Counted from the stretch's first letter, positions 43,499 to 57,481 are shown. The stretch: DNA of 64,000 nucleotides from Pyricularia pennisetigena (GCF_004337985.1 NC_043743.1:1079366-1143365), one strand, 5' to 3'. Program-made: numbers and translations. Notes: generated from the sequence alone by a model not told the origin.

Positions 43499-46498
43499 TC
43501 AAAATGTAAGCCGGAGCTCATAGCCACTCTTGGTCGCCGTGCGTGTTGAGACGGCGTCGTTGTCGCTGTGGTCATCCACTGACATCTCCCATTCTCTCTT
43601 TACTGATGGTGCGTTGGCGAGATCGGTTATTTCTAGTATCATGTCCTGACCTTCGGGAAGTTCGGCAATCACATCGTCGTCCATTTCTACCTCTATTCCT
43701 CTGTCGAGGGCATGCACTACCCGCACAACGCTGGTCTGCTCGATGCCCCATTTCGCGGCTACACGAGACACGAACTCTTTCAGGTTGCGTTGCATAAGGT
43801 AAATGGCACGGTGACAGTCTTTGGCATCGGGGTTACCAGGGTTTCGGCGCAGGATGTAGAAGCATGCCACAGGCTTCGTGCTACGCTCTGGTGGAGGCTT
43901 GTACGATGCATCAACACCAAGGGCTTCAATCCAGCCTGTTAGGCTGCCTGTATCGTCCGTCTTCTTAACCTTGACAGGCTGGTCCGAACCTTGACGTGCA
44001 GCTGGAGCCGTCTCATCAAAATCCTGCCACTGAGCGTTGGCAGCCGATGCTTGCGATTGCAGCGAAAGCGAGCTCGGAGACGGTGACACTAGGGAGGAAC
44101 CAGCGATAGAGCTGCGTCCGCTTCCTCTAGCCTGCCAGGCCGATCCTTCTCGAGACTCCGCCTTGGCCAGTTCCAACGAATCTCCTGGCAATGCCACAGG
44201 ATGAAGATCCGGGTCATCCAAATCCTCGCCACGGAGGTAAAGAATGCTGACAGGCCGAGTGCTGGTGAACATGTCCTGGAGTGTCTGAAGTTTGAAGTGA
44301 AGGTCCTCCTCGAGCGGCGGTCTTTGTGCGCCGGCAGAGCTTGTTGATGACATTGACCAGGTGCGCTTGTGCTTTTGCACTTTTCCAGGGCGCTGAGCGT
44401 CTTGGCCCCTATTGTGTGCACCCGAGGATCTCTTACGCTTGTTGAAATCCTTCATACCGCTCTCGGCTTGTGTGATTTGCTGCTTGAGCTTATCTATCGT
44501 TTTCTTCACGTGCTGTACATCATTTGCCAGCTTCCGCTCGGCTCCATGGTCGCGGAATAGCTTCACCTTGCAGTAACAGATCTCAGTTGCTGCAGGATCA
44601 GGGCTGGCTTGGGAGTTGTCGAGAGGCAGCGCGCTCGTCTTGGCACAAAGCCTTACCGGAATACCCTTAACTCCCTTTGAATGACTGAAGTCGGTTGAGA
44701 GAAAGTTGAAACGAACTGCGATTGTGCATTCCGCTGCTCCATGGATACCAGGTGTCCAGATGACCGAAAACCCATCGAAAGACGACGTCTCGAGCTCGAT
44801 CCTGGTCCTCTTGTCGTCGCCCTCAGCAGGCTGCCCAGCCTCGACATACTCCACAGCCTGGAGCTTGCCCCCTCTTTGGTGGGCCTCGTTGGTGCCCCTG
44901 CCCTCCTTCCACAAGCTCCAGCAGACGCCGGGTTTTTGCCTCTGCTGCTCATCTTCAAATGAAACGCGCACAAAAGTCCGGAAGCGCGTGCCCGGCTGGA
45001 TCGGTATTGTAGGTGTGGTGTCGACGATTGAAAGGGAATAAGCTTGGCCTTTGTTGAGATAAGTCACGGGAATCTCATCTGCATGTTTGATCATAGCCGT
45101 TGGTGCGTTCAGGGTTGAGTGGAACCGGAACTTCTCGGCCGAGGCGGGAAGCCCAACGTTCAAAGGCATAAACTGTCTTGGTTGGAATCCAACCATTCCG
45201 CCCTGCGCCTGGAAAGTAGAGTCGATAGCAACCATTCTATCCTCGGCGGCATCCGACTCCATAGGAGAACCGTCCTGGTCCATTGTTTCATAACCGGTAT
45301 CTTGGTGGACAAACGTGGATGGTGCAAAAGATTGTTGCGGTTGTGGTGGCTGGATAAACGGATGGTGAAATTGAGCTTGTGGGTGAAACTGATGCTGCTG
45401 GGGGTGAGGCGGATGGATCCCATGGTGGTAGCCGCCCATGTCTATCATGGCAGTAGTAGAGTGCATATGTGGCCCCTCAGTTGTCGGCATCGACAATGGA
45501 GTACCGATTCCCATGCCGAGACCGAGTGATGGAGTGTGCAAGTCGCCAGCTTGAGGATGGTAGAGAGTGTTGGTTCCCCCCGGGGTTGGGGTATAGTAAC
45601 CCGGAGGCGCATTTGCGAAGTTGGCGAAGGAGAACGAATTCGGGTCCATAAGCGAAGGGGTGAATTTGAAGAGCTCGTTGCCCGACGCTCTGGGCGTTGG
45701 GTCTTGGTCCCGGAAAGCTTCATGGCTTATAGGTTGAGATCTGCAATTATTTGGTGTTAGTGGTCCGAAGCAGGATCCTCTTCGCCAACGGCATACTTCG
45801 ATCAAGAAAAGAAAAAGAAAAAGAAAAAGGTTTTTGTGGAACAGGCGGATGCGCTGAGAAAGTTCTACAACACGGCAACCGGCGCGATCTCTGCAACTTG
45901 ACCGAGCAGACGGCGCGCAAAGTGGTGCCCCGCGCTCTGGGGGCAGCTGAAGTCCCAAAGCGCCCTAAGTCGGGCGATGGCTGCCGAATCCATAAATTTT
46001 GTGCTCCCGGGTGACCATCAAGAGTAGAGGCGTACCCACTTCACGCGACCAGGTGCACGTGGATAGCTCGGAGCAAGAGAATAACGGGTGACGGAGAGGG
46101 GAAGACACATAAAGCCAAACTTGCCTGTCTTGAGAAGCAACAAGAGCACCTGGGTGGGCTGGGGCGGCAATGTTGGTCACGGCAACAGCCGACGATGCGC
46201 TCTGTTCACCAGTACTTGAAAGATGCGGAAACTGTTCCCTGAAGGTAGCCAGGAGCTCGTCCCCCGGCTTCGCCGCGCTCGTTCTGTTGAGAGCGCAAGA
46301 TGAGTTAGAAATGAACAGATAGAGAGCGCCGAGGATCGGATAATTCCAGATGATCGATCGAAATATTTCAATGTATTTTTGCGCATGCGATCGCAAAGGG
46401 CCTGGCCGCACAACCGGCGCAGGCCGAGTAAAGCCACAAACTCAAGTCGATCAGGCATCAGGTCTGAGGGTTGACTGCACATACCGTTGGCGAAACAT
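43499..46498 (-). CDS. CP2/Grainyhead-type transcription factor
   Basis: Sequence-specific nuclear DNA-binding protein; fungal members have been linked to cell-wall remodelling and conidial separation. Minus-strand exons 46498-46485, 46283-46125 and 45740-43499 give 804 residues. Exon 1 encodes only MFRQ plus two bases. Exon 2 ends at AG|GCAAGT, a GC-type donor, and joins exon 3 in phase (...SQDR/SQPISHEAF). An internal Met (residue 89, MDPNSFSFANF) is the fallback start. The His/Pro/Gln-rich N-terminal part (about 90-240) looks like an activation region. The CP2 domain spans about 255-470 (KFRFHSTLNAPTAM, then PVTYLNKGQAYSLSI, GTRFRTFVRVSFED, then FSVIWTPGIHGAAECTIAVR). A basic segment (KRKRSSGAHNRG) may be an NLS. 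A C-terminal oligomerisation region starts near 700 (ACFYILRRNPGNPDAKDCHR). Confidence 0.9.
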
Positions 46499-48162
46499 GA
46501 GGACGGATATTCAACTTGCGCTGTCCGAGGACAGCTGTCGCGTAAGAACAATCAGCGTTGGAAAGTAAGCGCCCTCTCTTTCCTTGAGAGAGTTTCCCTC
46601 AGTCCCTCTTCTCCTTCACGTTTGAAAAAGGAAGAAGAAAAGTCGGCCGTGCCAAGTTGATTGTACTGCTTTGGCTGGTGAACAGAGAAACTGGACTTGC
46701 AAAATAGGGTGAGTCGAGCCGTTGGTGTAAATTTGTGGCGCAGGCAGCAGTATTGCTGCGGGGAAGCCTCAAGTCGTGCTGCAGAGTAAATTAGGAGGTT
46801 AAGCTGGTAAAAGTAGTGGAGCGATGGAGACCGCGTAGCTGCTGTTATTGTTGTTTGGTGGTTGTATATGGGTGCAGGTGACGACGGCGGATTTGGTTAT
46901 TTTCGATTCGAGACAGCGAGCGGTCGGGCGATGAATAGCGGTTAAGGTAGCGAATGTGGTCCGGCGAGAGATATTACTTATTGGGCGTAGTAGGTCATGT
47001 GGCAACGAGAGACAGGCCCCAAGATTATAAGCAGCAATTCACGACCGAAGCCTGTGGCGCCTTTTCCCAGTTGGCTTTGCTGGCTTGCTTTGCTTTTCTG
47101 ACTGAGTTCTGAATCCAAAATCGTTTGGGTGTGATGAAAGGTTCAAGACAATAAGAGCCGAGAGCGAGCAGGATCAAATAAACACAGGAGAATCACAACG
47201 AGGGAAGAGAGGACGCGAGGGCGTGCGATTTGTACATAATAAGGCCTTAGATAAAACGGAACAAGCTGTGGGTACATTTACATATATGGTGGAGAGGGTT
47301 TTAAGAGAAGAACGACAAGGTATGCATTTGGGAGAGCTATGAGATCGCAACCGACCCAGCAGAGTAGGAGTAGAGCAACGGGGTGGCCAAGGGGTGTAAG
47401 CCTATATTTTTCATCAGCAAGGGTGGGGGGGAGGTGTACCTAGTGAGCAGAGGGGGGGCGTGGTGAGGAGCCAGTAGCCGGGTTGTGCTTTGTACCGATA
47501 CATCAAACCATTTTCGGCCTGTGGGTAAGACGCGGTGGGCACTCGCACTGAGTGAGTGAGTGTGTTTTTCTGTGGCAGAGCCAAAGAGGAGTGGCGCCCC
47601 GCACGCAAGGGAGATTTGATGCCAATGACGCTTTTGCTTGGCAAAAGATCCCCTCAGGCCTCGCTGCCCCGAACTGCCACCGCCACGACGGTGTGCCACT
47701 CGACCGAAAAAGAGGAGCCGACTGATTGATTTAGCTTTGCTTTACTTTACTTACAGTACTACGGGAACAATCGCTCTTGCTCCCGACAGCGCCCGCGGTT
47801 TACGGTATCCAAAGGTGAGGTGCATTTTACAGTACAAATATCACTTGTAAGCCGTTTGATTTGCCCTTGTGCAAAACCAAAGCACTAAGTCAACTTGTGG
47901 GGGGTTGGCGATATTTTTCTCTCCGCCAGGGGGCTCCCCCGTCTTGCGACAAGGAGCAGGCCTCTGCATGCATGGTGGGTAAGTATCCTCCATTCCGTCA
48001 TTGGGTGTCAAGGAGTTGCCGCCATTGCTGCCGGCTGGTTGGTCCACGGATACCCAATATGGTGTAAAGGGGAATAACGAGACGGGAGGGGAGGAAGCTG
48101 AACTGACTGATTGGAAGTGATGCTGAAGCGAGGTGCGCGCAACTAGGATCCGGTCAGGTGAG

Positions 48163-48187
48163 GAGGTACTTGGCCTCCAAGTACCTC
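48163..48187. repeat. Perfect hairpin, 11-bp arms and 3-nt loop
   Basis: GAGGTACTTGG, then CCT, then CCAAGTACCTC. The arms are exact reverse complements and the symmetry stops at both outer ends. It lies 1.7 kb upstream of the CP2-factor start. It could be a protein-binding site or an RNA hairpin. Confidence 0.9.
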
Positions 48188-51100
48188 TCTGGGGCCGGCC
48201 CCGTCCCGCCTGTCAGACAGTCAGCCACCGCAGAGTCGCTCGCAGAAACAATCCGTCCCTTTGCCGCCCACTCACACAAAATCTGCATCGCGTGGACCGA
48301 CAGGCAAGCAACCCGCCTTCCTGTTCTCGCGGCCTGCATCTTTCCCGATCGGCGTATTTACGACAAGGCTGCATTCAAATGGTACGCTGTACGGAAGCTG
48401 CGGCGTTTGCAATGTCGCGTGCAAAGGACGAATTGGGTTACTTGTACAGTCCTGCACTGACATAGGTTATCACTCGATAATTCTTGGTGGGTGGTTGAAA
48501 TGAGGGAGGGTTGTTGGTTGAGTTCAATCCCGCATCGCATCATCCTCCATGTCTATTCCTGACAATGCTTAGACAATGCTGATTGATTAGTGGTCCGTCC
48601 ACAAAAATGCCGCGTTGTCTGTGGCTTGGTGGGGGACCTTTGCTGGATCATAGCGAGTAACGAATTTTGACTGATGGGCAGCGACAAAGAGATCTCGATG
48701 ACGATGTAATGAAGTCTCCACTATAGACTTTCCAACCGCAGCTTTCCTTGCTGGACGCGACAAGTACCCCCTTCCGTCCGCTGTACCTCTCGTCTCCAAC
48801 ACTAGCACCTACTTTGGGGGGCTGCAGAAGAACAACGACAAAAACCGGCTAGCGCTCGCTTTAAATGATCACTGTGCACCACCATCACTTTAGAACCTTT
48901 TCTGAACCACCGGTAAGGCTATGGAGTAGATTCGGGTTTCCAAGGCTGATATAAACTTCTTTTATTCTGCGTTGCCCTGTCGAATAAGGTATGCGCTTAC
49001 CAGATTGGCCGAGAAAACACCACCTTCCCAGCCTGGCCCAAGTTAATATTTCAAAATTTGCCGAACTAAAATAATCTGATTAGGGGGTGAGTCTTGGTAG
49101 CTATAGGGCGCTTCCTTTACTTGATATCACTCAACTGTTATCAAAGTCCCTACCTGCAAAGCACCTTGTGTTGTAATTATGTCCTTTAACCCAGACCCCA
49201 GGCTGCATAAAACCAAAAGAAGCCGCCCGTTGTGACATTATAATGACATGGGGCCTTGCTTTTTGTTTTCCGTCCTTTTCTGCAGTAGCATTGTTTCTTC
49301 GCAGCTAGCGCAGTTGCCAATGTTCGCTTCCACTCCCCAATGGATGGACACCCGAACTTTCCGTGCCGATGCGGCCATCTTCTCGTCCGGTCCTCGATCC
49401 AAATGTGGACAAAAGCCACCAGAGGATCTGGAGACGAACTTTGTGGATATTGCAAACTACAACGTAGCAATTCCGTATGCAGCCTAACTGCCTTGGCTTT
49501 TCTCCAGGTCAGTGACCAGCTCAAGTTTGCGAGGCTGTACTCTTCAACTGGTGAATGATTACGATGGTAGGAACACGTGTATGCATTTGAGTTGTGTGCC
49601 TTATAACCGAAATAGGCATTTATTTTCCGAGCCTCCGTCAGAGTGGAAGCCATCACAGGTGCCATCCATTCCCAATTAGGTTATGAACCCTCCAAAAAAG
49701 GACAAGTCTCTTATTCCATTCGGGTTAAAACGTGGAATGATGCTTTCAACCGACCTTGGGGGAATTTCCTTTTGCAGAATTGTTTCTTTGCCAGGAGAAA
49801 ACATTCTGGTGGCATTTCGGATAACCCTCGTGGCCCAGATTAATTGAATGGTAGTGTTATATACTACACTACTTACTATGTATGTATGTATGTAGAAGGA
49901 AGTACTGACTATACTTATGTAGTAAATGACTGTGGTTTTGTAAGCTGTGGGCTCATTAAAAGCACGTTGCCACCCGCAAATTCTGCACATTGAATACTAC
50001 AGTAGCTACAGTAGGGCCAAAAATTAGTTGCGTCGCTGTTGGCACTGTAACTTTAGGGCAAGTTTACTCCACGACTTATTATTGATCATGGAGGGCAAAA
50101 AAGCTAGACCGTTCTTGGCAACCACCGGCGTGGTGGGTATAGGCTACATGGGGAGCGCATCGCGACCTCGCAAGGTCAAAAAGGGATGCTGATGCGCAAA
50201 CCTACGATCTGATCGACACCAACATTGCTGTTCACGGTCTAAGTGACCTTAACACACGCAGGGCCCTGGACCCTTATGTCGATACAAGTACAGTAGTAAA
50301 TGGTGGGCCTCATGCAAAAGCCCTCCTTCCCCATCCCATGTGAGAGAGAGCACATAGTAAGTATATTTGCTGTGACGGATGAAGTGAATTCAATTGTTTG
50401 ATTGATCTAACAATCGACAGCAAGAAACATGTGGCTGAGTAGTCAGGGCGGGACCTGACCAATATTTGCTTGCCGTATTGAGTTTGATGACTCGACAGCA
50501 GCTCAATAACGACGTCAGAGTCTTTTTTTTGTCTTTTTTGTTCCCACTGGAAAGCTTTAGCATACCCCCCGCCCCCCACATCGGAACAAGGACAGCAGCA
50601 ACGGCGCGCGCATCAACGCTCACAAGGCCCCTGTCTAGGGAGCTGGCGAACGCACCCATGTGATAGTATTGCAGGATGAGAAACCCAACCGGCAAGTAAA
50701 ACAGAAAAGAAAAGAAAAAAAAAACAATAAAACGATAAAATAACGAATGTGTGAAAAGGTTTACAAGACGACTTTGGTAAAGAGAAAGAAAGAAGAAAAA
50801 GAAATCCAGATTTTGTCAGGGGATCCCAGCCACGTTGCTGTGCCTGAATAAAAGGCAGGCTAGCACACGCAGTAGACGAACGGTCGGAAGGGGAAGGGGG
50901 CGTGTGTTTCTGAATCAGTTTAAGGAAAAGAAAATTACCTTACTTTATAGGAGCCCCCATTTTCTGACGTCATTAGCATCCACCACCAACAGCCGTGATC
51001 GCTGTCAATTTTGCCTTGTTTGTGTCAAGCCCGCACCGCCGGGGCGCGCGCTTTGTCATTTGGCCAAAGAAAAAGAAAAAAGAAAAAACTCAATTCTGAA

Positions 51101-54100
51101 GCCCTTCGATGGATGCTCAGACGACGGGTGAAATCCCGATCGCTGTTGTCGCGCAGGGTGCGCCTTGACCGGGAAGGAAAAGGGGCTGGCTGGGAGTAAG
51201 AAGGAAAAAATCGCAAAAGGATATCACTGGTTGGTCCGCCTCAGTTCGCATGTGTCTAGATCAACGTCGCCCAAGCTGCATATCCAATATCGGATTCTAG
51301 AACGTTTGACATAGGCTTCTAGGCCTATTACTTTGCAGTAGCCAAAGAGAAGACATAAACACTTGTTCGGGATTTATATATTGGCCCTATCTAGTCCACC
51401 AGAAAGAGAAAAAGTAAGTCTTTCGGCCGATTCCTATAAAAACAATGATCCTCGGACGGGTGGAGGGTCGCGTGTCGTATACTTTTCTTCATTATGTTTC
51501 TACCATGAGTAGTTATTCGATTTGATTTTTCTTTACTCCTTTGGTTTCCGCCCAGAAATGCTACAGAAAAGCCCAACCCAGCAAGCACCTCGTCATCTTG
51601 GGGGAGACCCTGATCCGTCATTGCGCAGGGGAAGGTTTGCGGTGTACATACAGTACAGTCCGCAACAACCATAGCTGATTGTTTACGGATCGCGCTCGCT
51701 CCCTCTCTGGGCGTTTTTTTTTCATGTTCTCTTTTTCCCCTGCCCGTCACTAGTGTTTTCCCGCTCACTCATATTCGACCGCAAATTGATACCGAGTGGT
51801 TCTTCCAATGAAATTCATGATAACATCAAGGTGAGGGGCCTGGTTTGGGGAAAAGGCGGCCCTATCTCATCGACAAGAGAGAGGGCATCTCGGCCCACGA
51901 GTCAGTATCCCAGGTAGCATTTTGATGCGTGACAGGCCATCGAGGCAAAGCAGAAGCGGAGCGGCTCTGTTGGAGCATAACCGCGCTGCTTTGTGGTTGG
52001 CCCGGAGGAGACCAGAATGATTAAAACGGCAGTCTATTGGTTGTCGCTCCTTTTTTTCCGTGGGTTCGTTCGTCAAGTCAGTTAGCGGAGCATCTGTGGG
52101 GACAGCTCAAATTTTAGAAATACGTTTGCAGTTCGGACGTAATAATGACGTCAGAGTAATGACTTGGATACTTTTAACGTGGTTGTCTTTTTGGTTGTAT
52201 TACCTATCAGTCCCTTTGTGCAGTTGAGCCGACTCCACATACTCCAAAAAGTCAGGAAGCGGCAACTATGGACGGGATACGATCCATGGAATGGCATTTG
52301 ATTACTGCGTGGTAAAGATCGCAAGATAGACCGATTCGTCGGGCGGGGATTTCCCTCTCTCAGGTACGACACATTCGGACTACCCGTCACCTGGTTCACT
52401 GAGGATCAAACGCGAGTACCCCAGTCTGTGCAGGGCGGCAAGCCCTCGGGTCAGCGGTTCTATTCCAAGGCAGTTCGCTCAATTGCGGGAACGAAACAAA
52501 CGCGCAAAACTTCCAGATGCAGCATAATCCCGCCTCCAGACCTTGAGTTGAGTTCTCCCTTCTAGTGGAGGGTTTGGCTGTTCAAACGTGGCAGGTCGCA
52601 GCGCCGGATGAGAGGAGAAGGGGAGGGGGTGTAAATGTGAAACCTTCGGGAACCCATCATCTGATCTACAAAGAGCCGAGCGGACGACTCGTGGTCGGTG
52701 AAAGTAACCGAATATGCAACATTCAACAATGTCAAGAGATGGGAGGCGAAATGTGGGTGCGGAGGCCTGTCATGTTGGTTTTCCGTCCTCAACACACGCC
52801 CCTCGACTCTCCTCCTCACTCTCACCAAGAATTCTGTCAGGCAGAATACGCCTGACGGCCAAACGGATCCTCCGAGGCACCTTGAGACAATGTTCATTAC
52901 TACTAGTAGTCTGTCGCATACTCCTCTTTGGGTGACCGAGACAAAGAATTACCCGCCTCCATGCACGCGCATTATACCAGGCAACCCGGGTCCCAGACAG
53001 CTCTGTGATATAATATATATACTGTGGTAAATCACAGAGTCTAAACATTCTTGTAATATTTGGGGTATGTTGACTGGGACGGTACTTTCCGTTGCTGTTC
53101 CGGGCGCCGCCAGAGGGCCTAACATGGTTACCAATGATAAACAGTTCTTGCTGCTAGCAGGTGACTGTACTGTATAATCTCGGACCTTTTTCACCTGAGC
53201 GGTAGACAGCAAAGGTCCCCTTTTCCCGCCTCATCTTGTCAAATTACAGACCACTGACCTGTGGGACCCTTTGATGTCACTGTGCGTATGGCGGGGGAAC
53301 ACTGAATGTTGGGCTCCACGAGCTTCAAGTCGCGTCCTGGGCCCCTGGTCTGATTCACTGGAGGTCTTTCATACTGTATCTAGTGCTCGAGGGACTTGAG
53401 TATACCTGGATTCTCACTGGGTTAGCCTCGGGCTTTATCTAACGTTCCGAGCATACAAAGGCAATTGAGGAAAAGTGTCCTAATTTGGTCAGAGACAGCG
53501 ACTGTATCGGCCGAAGCGATCTGTCACGTTGAGACTCTTGGAATATAACTACACCTTAGTCATTGGACGTCGCGGTTGCAGTATTGCAACCAGGTACTGG
53601 TCCAACTTTACCGATACGACTGACACGAGAATGTCGGCAAGCCTTTTGTCGTGGCAAATCCTCACTCATTTCCCACGCGCCGTACACGAGGAGGACCCCT
53701 TTTTCCACCTCGCGCACGGAAGCAGGGTAAATGCTATCTTTGGCAGTGGCGCCCGCGTGACAACCCCTAGCATCGCAAGTGACAGGCAGTATCATGGCGA
53801 AGTTAAAAAGAAAAAAAAAAGAAAAAAAAAAGTTGGCGCCCCCGGCGGGCTCTTCAGTATAGTCAAAGGCACGTGCTGAAACGACACACCTTGCATACCG
53901 AGATATCTACATCTTTGGTTTGCCATACGAACTGCTCAGCCTCCTTCCGCTGGTCCCCGCCCGGACCGACTGGCTTTTGCTCAGTACCAAGGCAGCGCGC
54001 CCCGTGTTGGTCTGCTATAATGAAAGAAGTTGCCCCCTGGCGATGATTGTGGCCCAGTTACTATGCGACGCCGCGTCGCATTCGACTGGATATTTGCTTC

Positions 54101-54961
54101 TAGTACGATGTAGGTACGGGCGGGAAGGGAGCCATTCTACAACTCTTCATTACAGGTGCTACATGTGCTTTTTGGCACGTGCGTCCGAAATTTTTTTTTT
54201 AATTCGGGGTCAAAAAATGCCGTTAGTAGGAGGCGCTCCGGTTGAATGGTCCGGTGGAAGCTTGATCGAAGCGGGCAGTGATATAATATGTCCTGCAGTA
54301 TTATTACTCTGCGACGTCACCGACAGGGATGCAACCCTCGCGTCCCCGGGCAGGGTGAGAAAAAGAGTAACAAAAGAACTAAAAAAAAACGGCTGTGCGC
54401 AGATTTGCATAAACAAAAAGGGGGTAGGTGTGGTGGTAGTCAGTACCATTGACACGCGCAAAAACAGGACGGTGATGGCTTGAGAAGGATGCTAGTTGTC
54501 TTGGGAAACCATTGAAGCTGTTCCAACCAAATGGACCCTGGATCACATCGTCCTCATCCCCGAACTATTGGACCAGGGTGCCGCGGACACGGTTCTAGTT
54601 TTGGAGGAGACGTTGTTCAACCGAAATCAGCAACGGACCACTACTGTTGACAACCTTAAATAGACAGAAATTGTGCGCACAACTGTAGTCAAAGCAAGAT
54701 AATGATGGATAACTGATTTCTCTGAAATCCTACCAGAATTGTAGACGTGAACTTTGACATGTGGTCCGGGCGTGCTGTCCGTCAATGCGTGTACGGACGG
54801 TACGGAATCCATGATATTGATAATATCAGTAATTACTCGGTAAGCTGATTTTATTTTCCTGTGGGGAAGCAATATCACATTGAACAAATCTGCAGATTTT
54901 GCATGTGCGTTGATTCTGTGCGATTGTGTTGTACATACATAGGTAGGTAATATGCATTGTG

Positions 54962-54962
<1 letters not shown>

Positions 54963-54993
<31 letters not shown>
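54963..54993. repeat. T31 homopolymer
   Basis: Thirty-one T flanked by GCATTGTGC and GTGGGAG. A spurious long minus-strand ORF reads through it as polylysine. Confidence 0.9.
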
Positions 54994-54994
<1 letters not shown>

Positions 54995-55808
54995 TGGGAG
55001 TGAACGTTACGATACAAGGAGAATCTGACCTGTACGATGCTGTTGTTCGCACACCCCCCTCGCCTGCCGCCCTGCGGTTCATCAGAAAGTCCAAATGTAG
55101 TTTTATTGGACGGATGGATTCCCGAATTCGTAGGGGACCTGTGACGATCGCTAGGGACAAATGAGAAGGGATTTGCGGCCATGCCCACAAGGGATAGACA
55201 GATATGCCACAATCGACCGTTTCTGTCTGTCCAATCCCGAGATCTGTGGTCAGGGGTGTTTTGAGCGGGTGGGCTTCTCGTTGCGGGAAACGAAAGGAGA
55301 CAAAAAAAAAAAAAAGTTGGTCGGCACTGTCGGGCTGTTGGGCAACGCATCATAGGCAGATGAAGGACTGTGCAGCAGCTGCAGCAGGTGACCAAGTTTG
55401 ACGTGACGGGCACGGCAGGGGGTTGGATGTGCGCGCGCCGCACGCACGCGGGTCCAGGGGAGGACAGGACTGCCAGCTCCGGCCTGGAGAAGAACAGACC
55501 AAATAGCAATGCGATGTCGACAATTTGCGGCACCTACTTACTGTACGCGGTAATTGCTGCCAAGGGATGAAATTGATGGATATTGAGGGGCGCGTCGCGG
55601 TAGGTTGCGCCGGATGTGTTGTTAGTCTACTAGAGTAGTTCGCGGTCGGTTGCGCCTCAACTCTTAGGATTATTTACTGTACCATGTAGCTTCTTCACTT
55701 GAATAGACCATGTCCCTCAAACCTACACCTTGGTGCTTTTTCGCGCTGTTCGACACACAAACGAGACACAGTCGCATCTCGATGGGGGTTCCCTTCTCTC
55801 TCTCTCTG

Positions 55809-55828
55809 TTTTTTTTTTTTTTTTTTTT
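55809..55828. repeat. T20 homopolymer
   Basis: Twenty T directly after a (TC)n tract (TCTCTCTCTCTCTG), forming a pure pyrimidine block. Such strand-asymmetric tracts exclude nucleosomes. Confidence 0.88.
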
Positions 55829-56658
55829 GCTCTCTTATTACCTGGCGCTAATTCACTCTCCCACTTCATGCTGGCAACGAAAGATAAATAAGCCCCCCGG
55901 TTGTGGGATAGCAATGACAAGGGGCAACCACCCACCACACTGTCTTCCCTCCTGTGACGACAGTATCCGCACATTGCCCGTCATCGTTCCGGTGGGTCGT
56001 CGCCAACTGGCTGTATTTACTCCGCCTGCCTTGCCCATCCCGGGCCCGCAAGCCGAGTCATGAACGCCTGCCCAAGCCGCCCGGGGGTGTCGCCGGCATA
56101 CTATGTATCCCATGGGAGGTTTAGCACGATGATCCTTTCCTCAACTTAGCAACCAACATTTCGTCCCACACACGCCCCCCTCCTTCATCCAACCGCCAAG
56201 TTTTATATCGAGTATCGTAATGGGCTTTTAGGATTACTGTCGGAAGCTGTTCTTTTTGAAGTATTCGTATATGAGAGCCAAGACAATACAGATCAAGAAA
56301 AGAGGGTCCCGCTCATAGAATTGTTCCCTGGGTTAAATCCCGGAAAGTTATTTTAGACTCGGCTGTGGTTTTTCTAGTATTTTTTATTTTATGTTTATCC
56401 ATGGATCGACACCAATTTTTCCTCTTTGCCGACCCGACGGGGAAAAAACCCAAAAGAATAGAACAATTGTCGTCGCTTTTGGTGTACAGCCTTCATACCT
56501 GTATGGTTCGCCACCATCTAACTCGTATCTTTTTGTGCGTCCTTGTCTTCGAAGCCAGCAGGGATTGTCCATGTTGCCGCCGCTGTGCAGCGATTCGCTG
56601 GCACAATAAAAATACACTGCACTCGGAGCAAAATGAGAAGGGGGTAAAAACGTAATCT

Positions 56659-56684
56659 AAAAAAAAAAAAAAAAAAAAAAAAAA
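56659..56684. repeat. A26 homopolymer
   Basis: Twenty-six A following GTAATCT. It is the only long A run on the plus strand in the desert; the others there are T runs. Confidence 0.9.
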
Positions 56685-57478
56685 CGCTACGCCGGCACCC
56701 CGGGTGTCCAGAGAGAACAAGAGACCTTACGGGGGAAAATTTGAGGAGTTGCGGGACGCTTCGCCCACGAGGTCCCCGCCTTTGCGGCTCCTGTACTGGT
56801 ACAGTACAGTCGCATAAAAAAAAGTCGGAGGCAGGAGGCTTGTTCGATTCTGCCTTTACCATAGCTTTCAATACTTTGTACGCACACAAAATACGAGCTG
56901 GACTCTAATGCCGTAGATACTAAGCCAAGCAATGATTTTCAGGTTCTACGGGGTGATCTGGGACCAATACTGCAACGGTTCAACGCTGATCTTATTTCTC
57001 TTGTTCCGTCAACGGACCGATCAATTTATTTTTGGTTTGTTTTCAATTTTATTTTATTTTTCTCCCTTTGCCCCTCAGTCTCTCATATCCACTCTACTGG
57101 CATGCCAGAACGACATCTTGTCTTTGTGAGTCGGTCGTCAATATCTCTTGGGATTTACTGACTTGCCATTATATGGTATCACTCAGGTTGTGTCAGACTG
57201 AGGTGGGACCCATTTCCCCCCTTTCCGTAACGACACACCGCCGGTGAGGAGGCTAAATAATACGTGTCAGGAGACTAGGTAGGTGCATAGTCAATAGACA
57301 AAACCTTCCTACTTTGTCATGACCGGACACATATATGTCCGGTGCAATTTTCAGTGGATGACAAATTTATGATGAATTTAAGATTATATTTCCACATGCG
57401 ATAGTGACAGCTGCAACTGCGGAACCAAAGGGACGAAACCCTTTTTCATTGCGGTTGGTCATCCTGGACTAGGACTCA

Positions 57479-57481
<3 letters not shown>

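Noticed and set aside
53920..54483. 187-codon ORF in the gene desert
   Set aside because: Opens on TTG, not ATG; the next ATG is 40 codons in. Composition is sequence-like and no family motif is seen.
54826..55533. 235-codon minus-strand ORF
   Set aside because: Reads through the T31 run as polylysine; the parts on either side are unrelated and motif-free.
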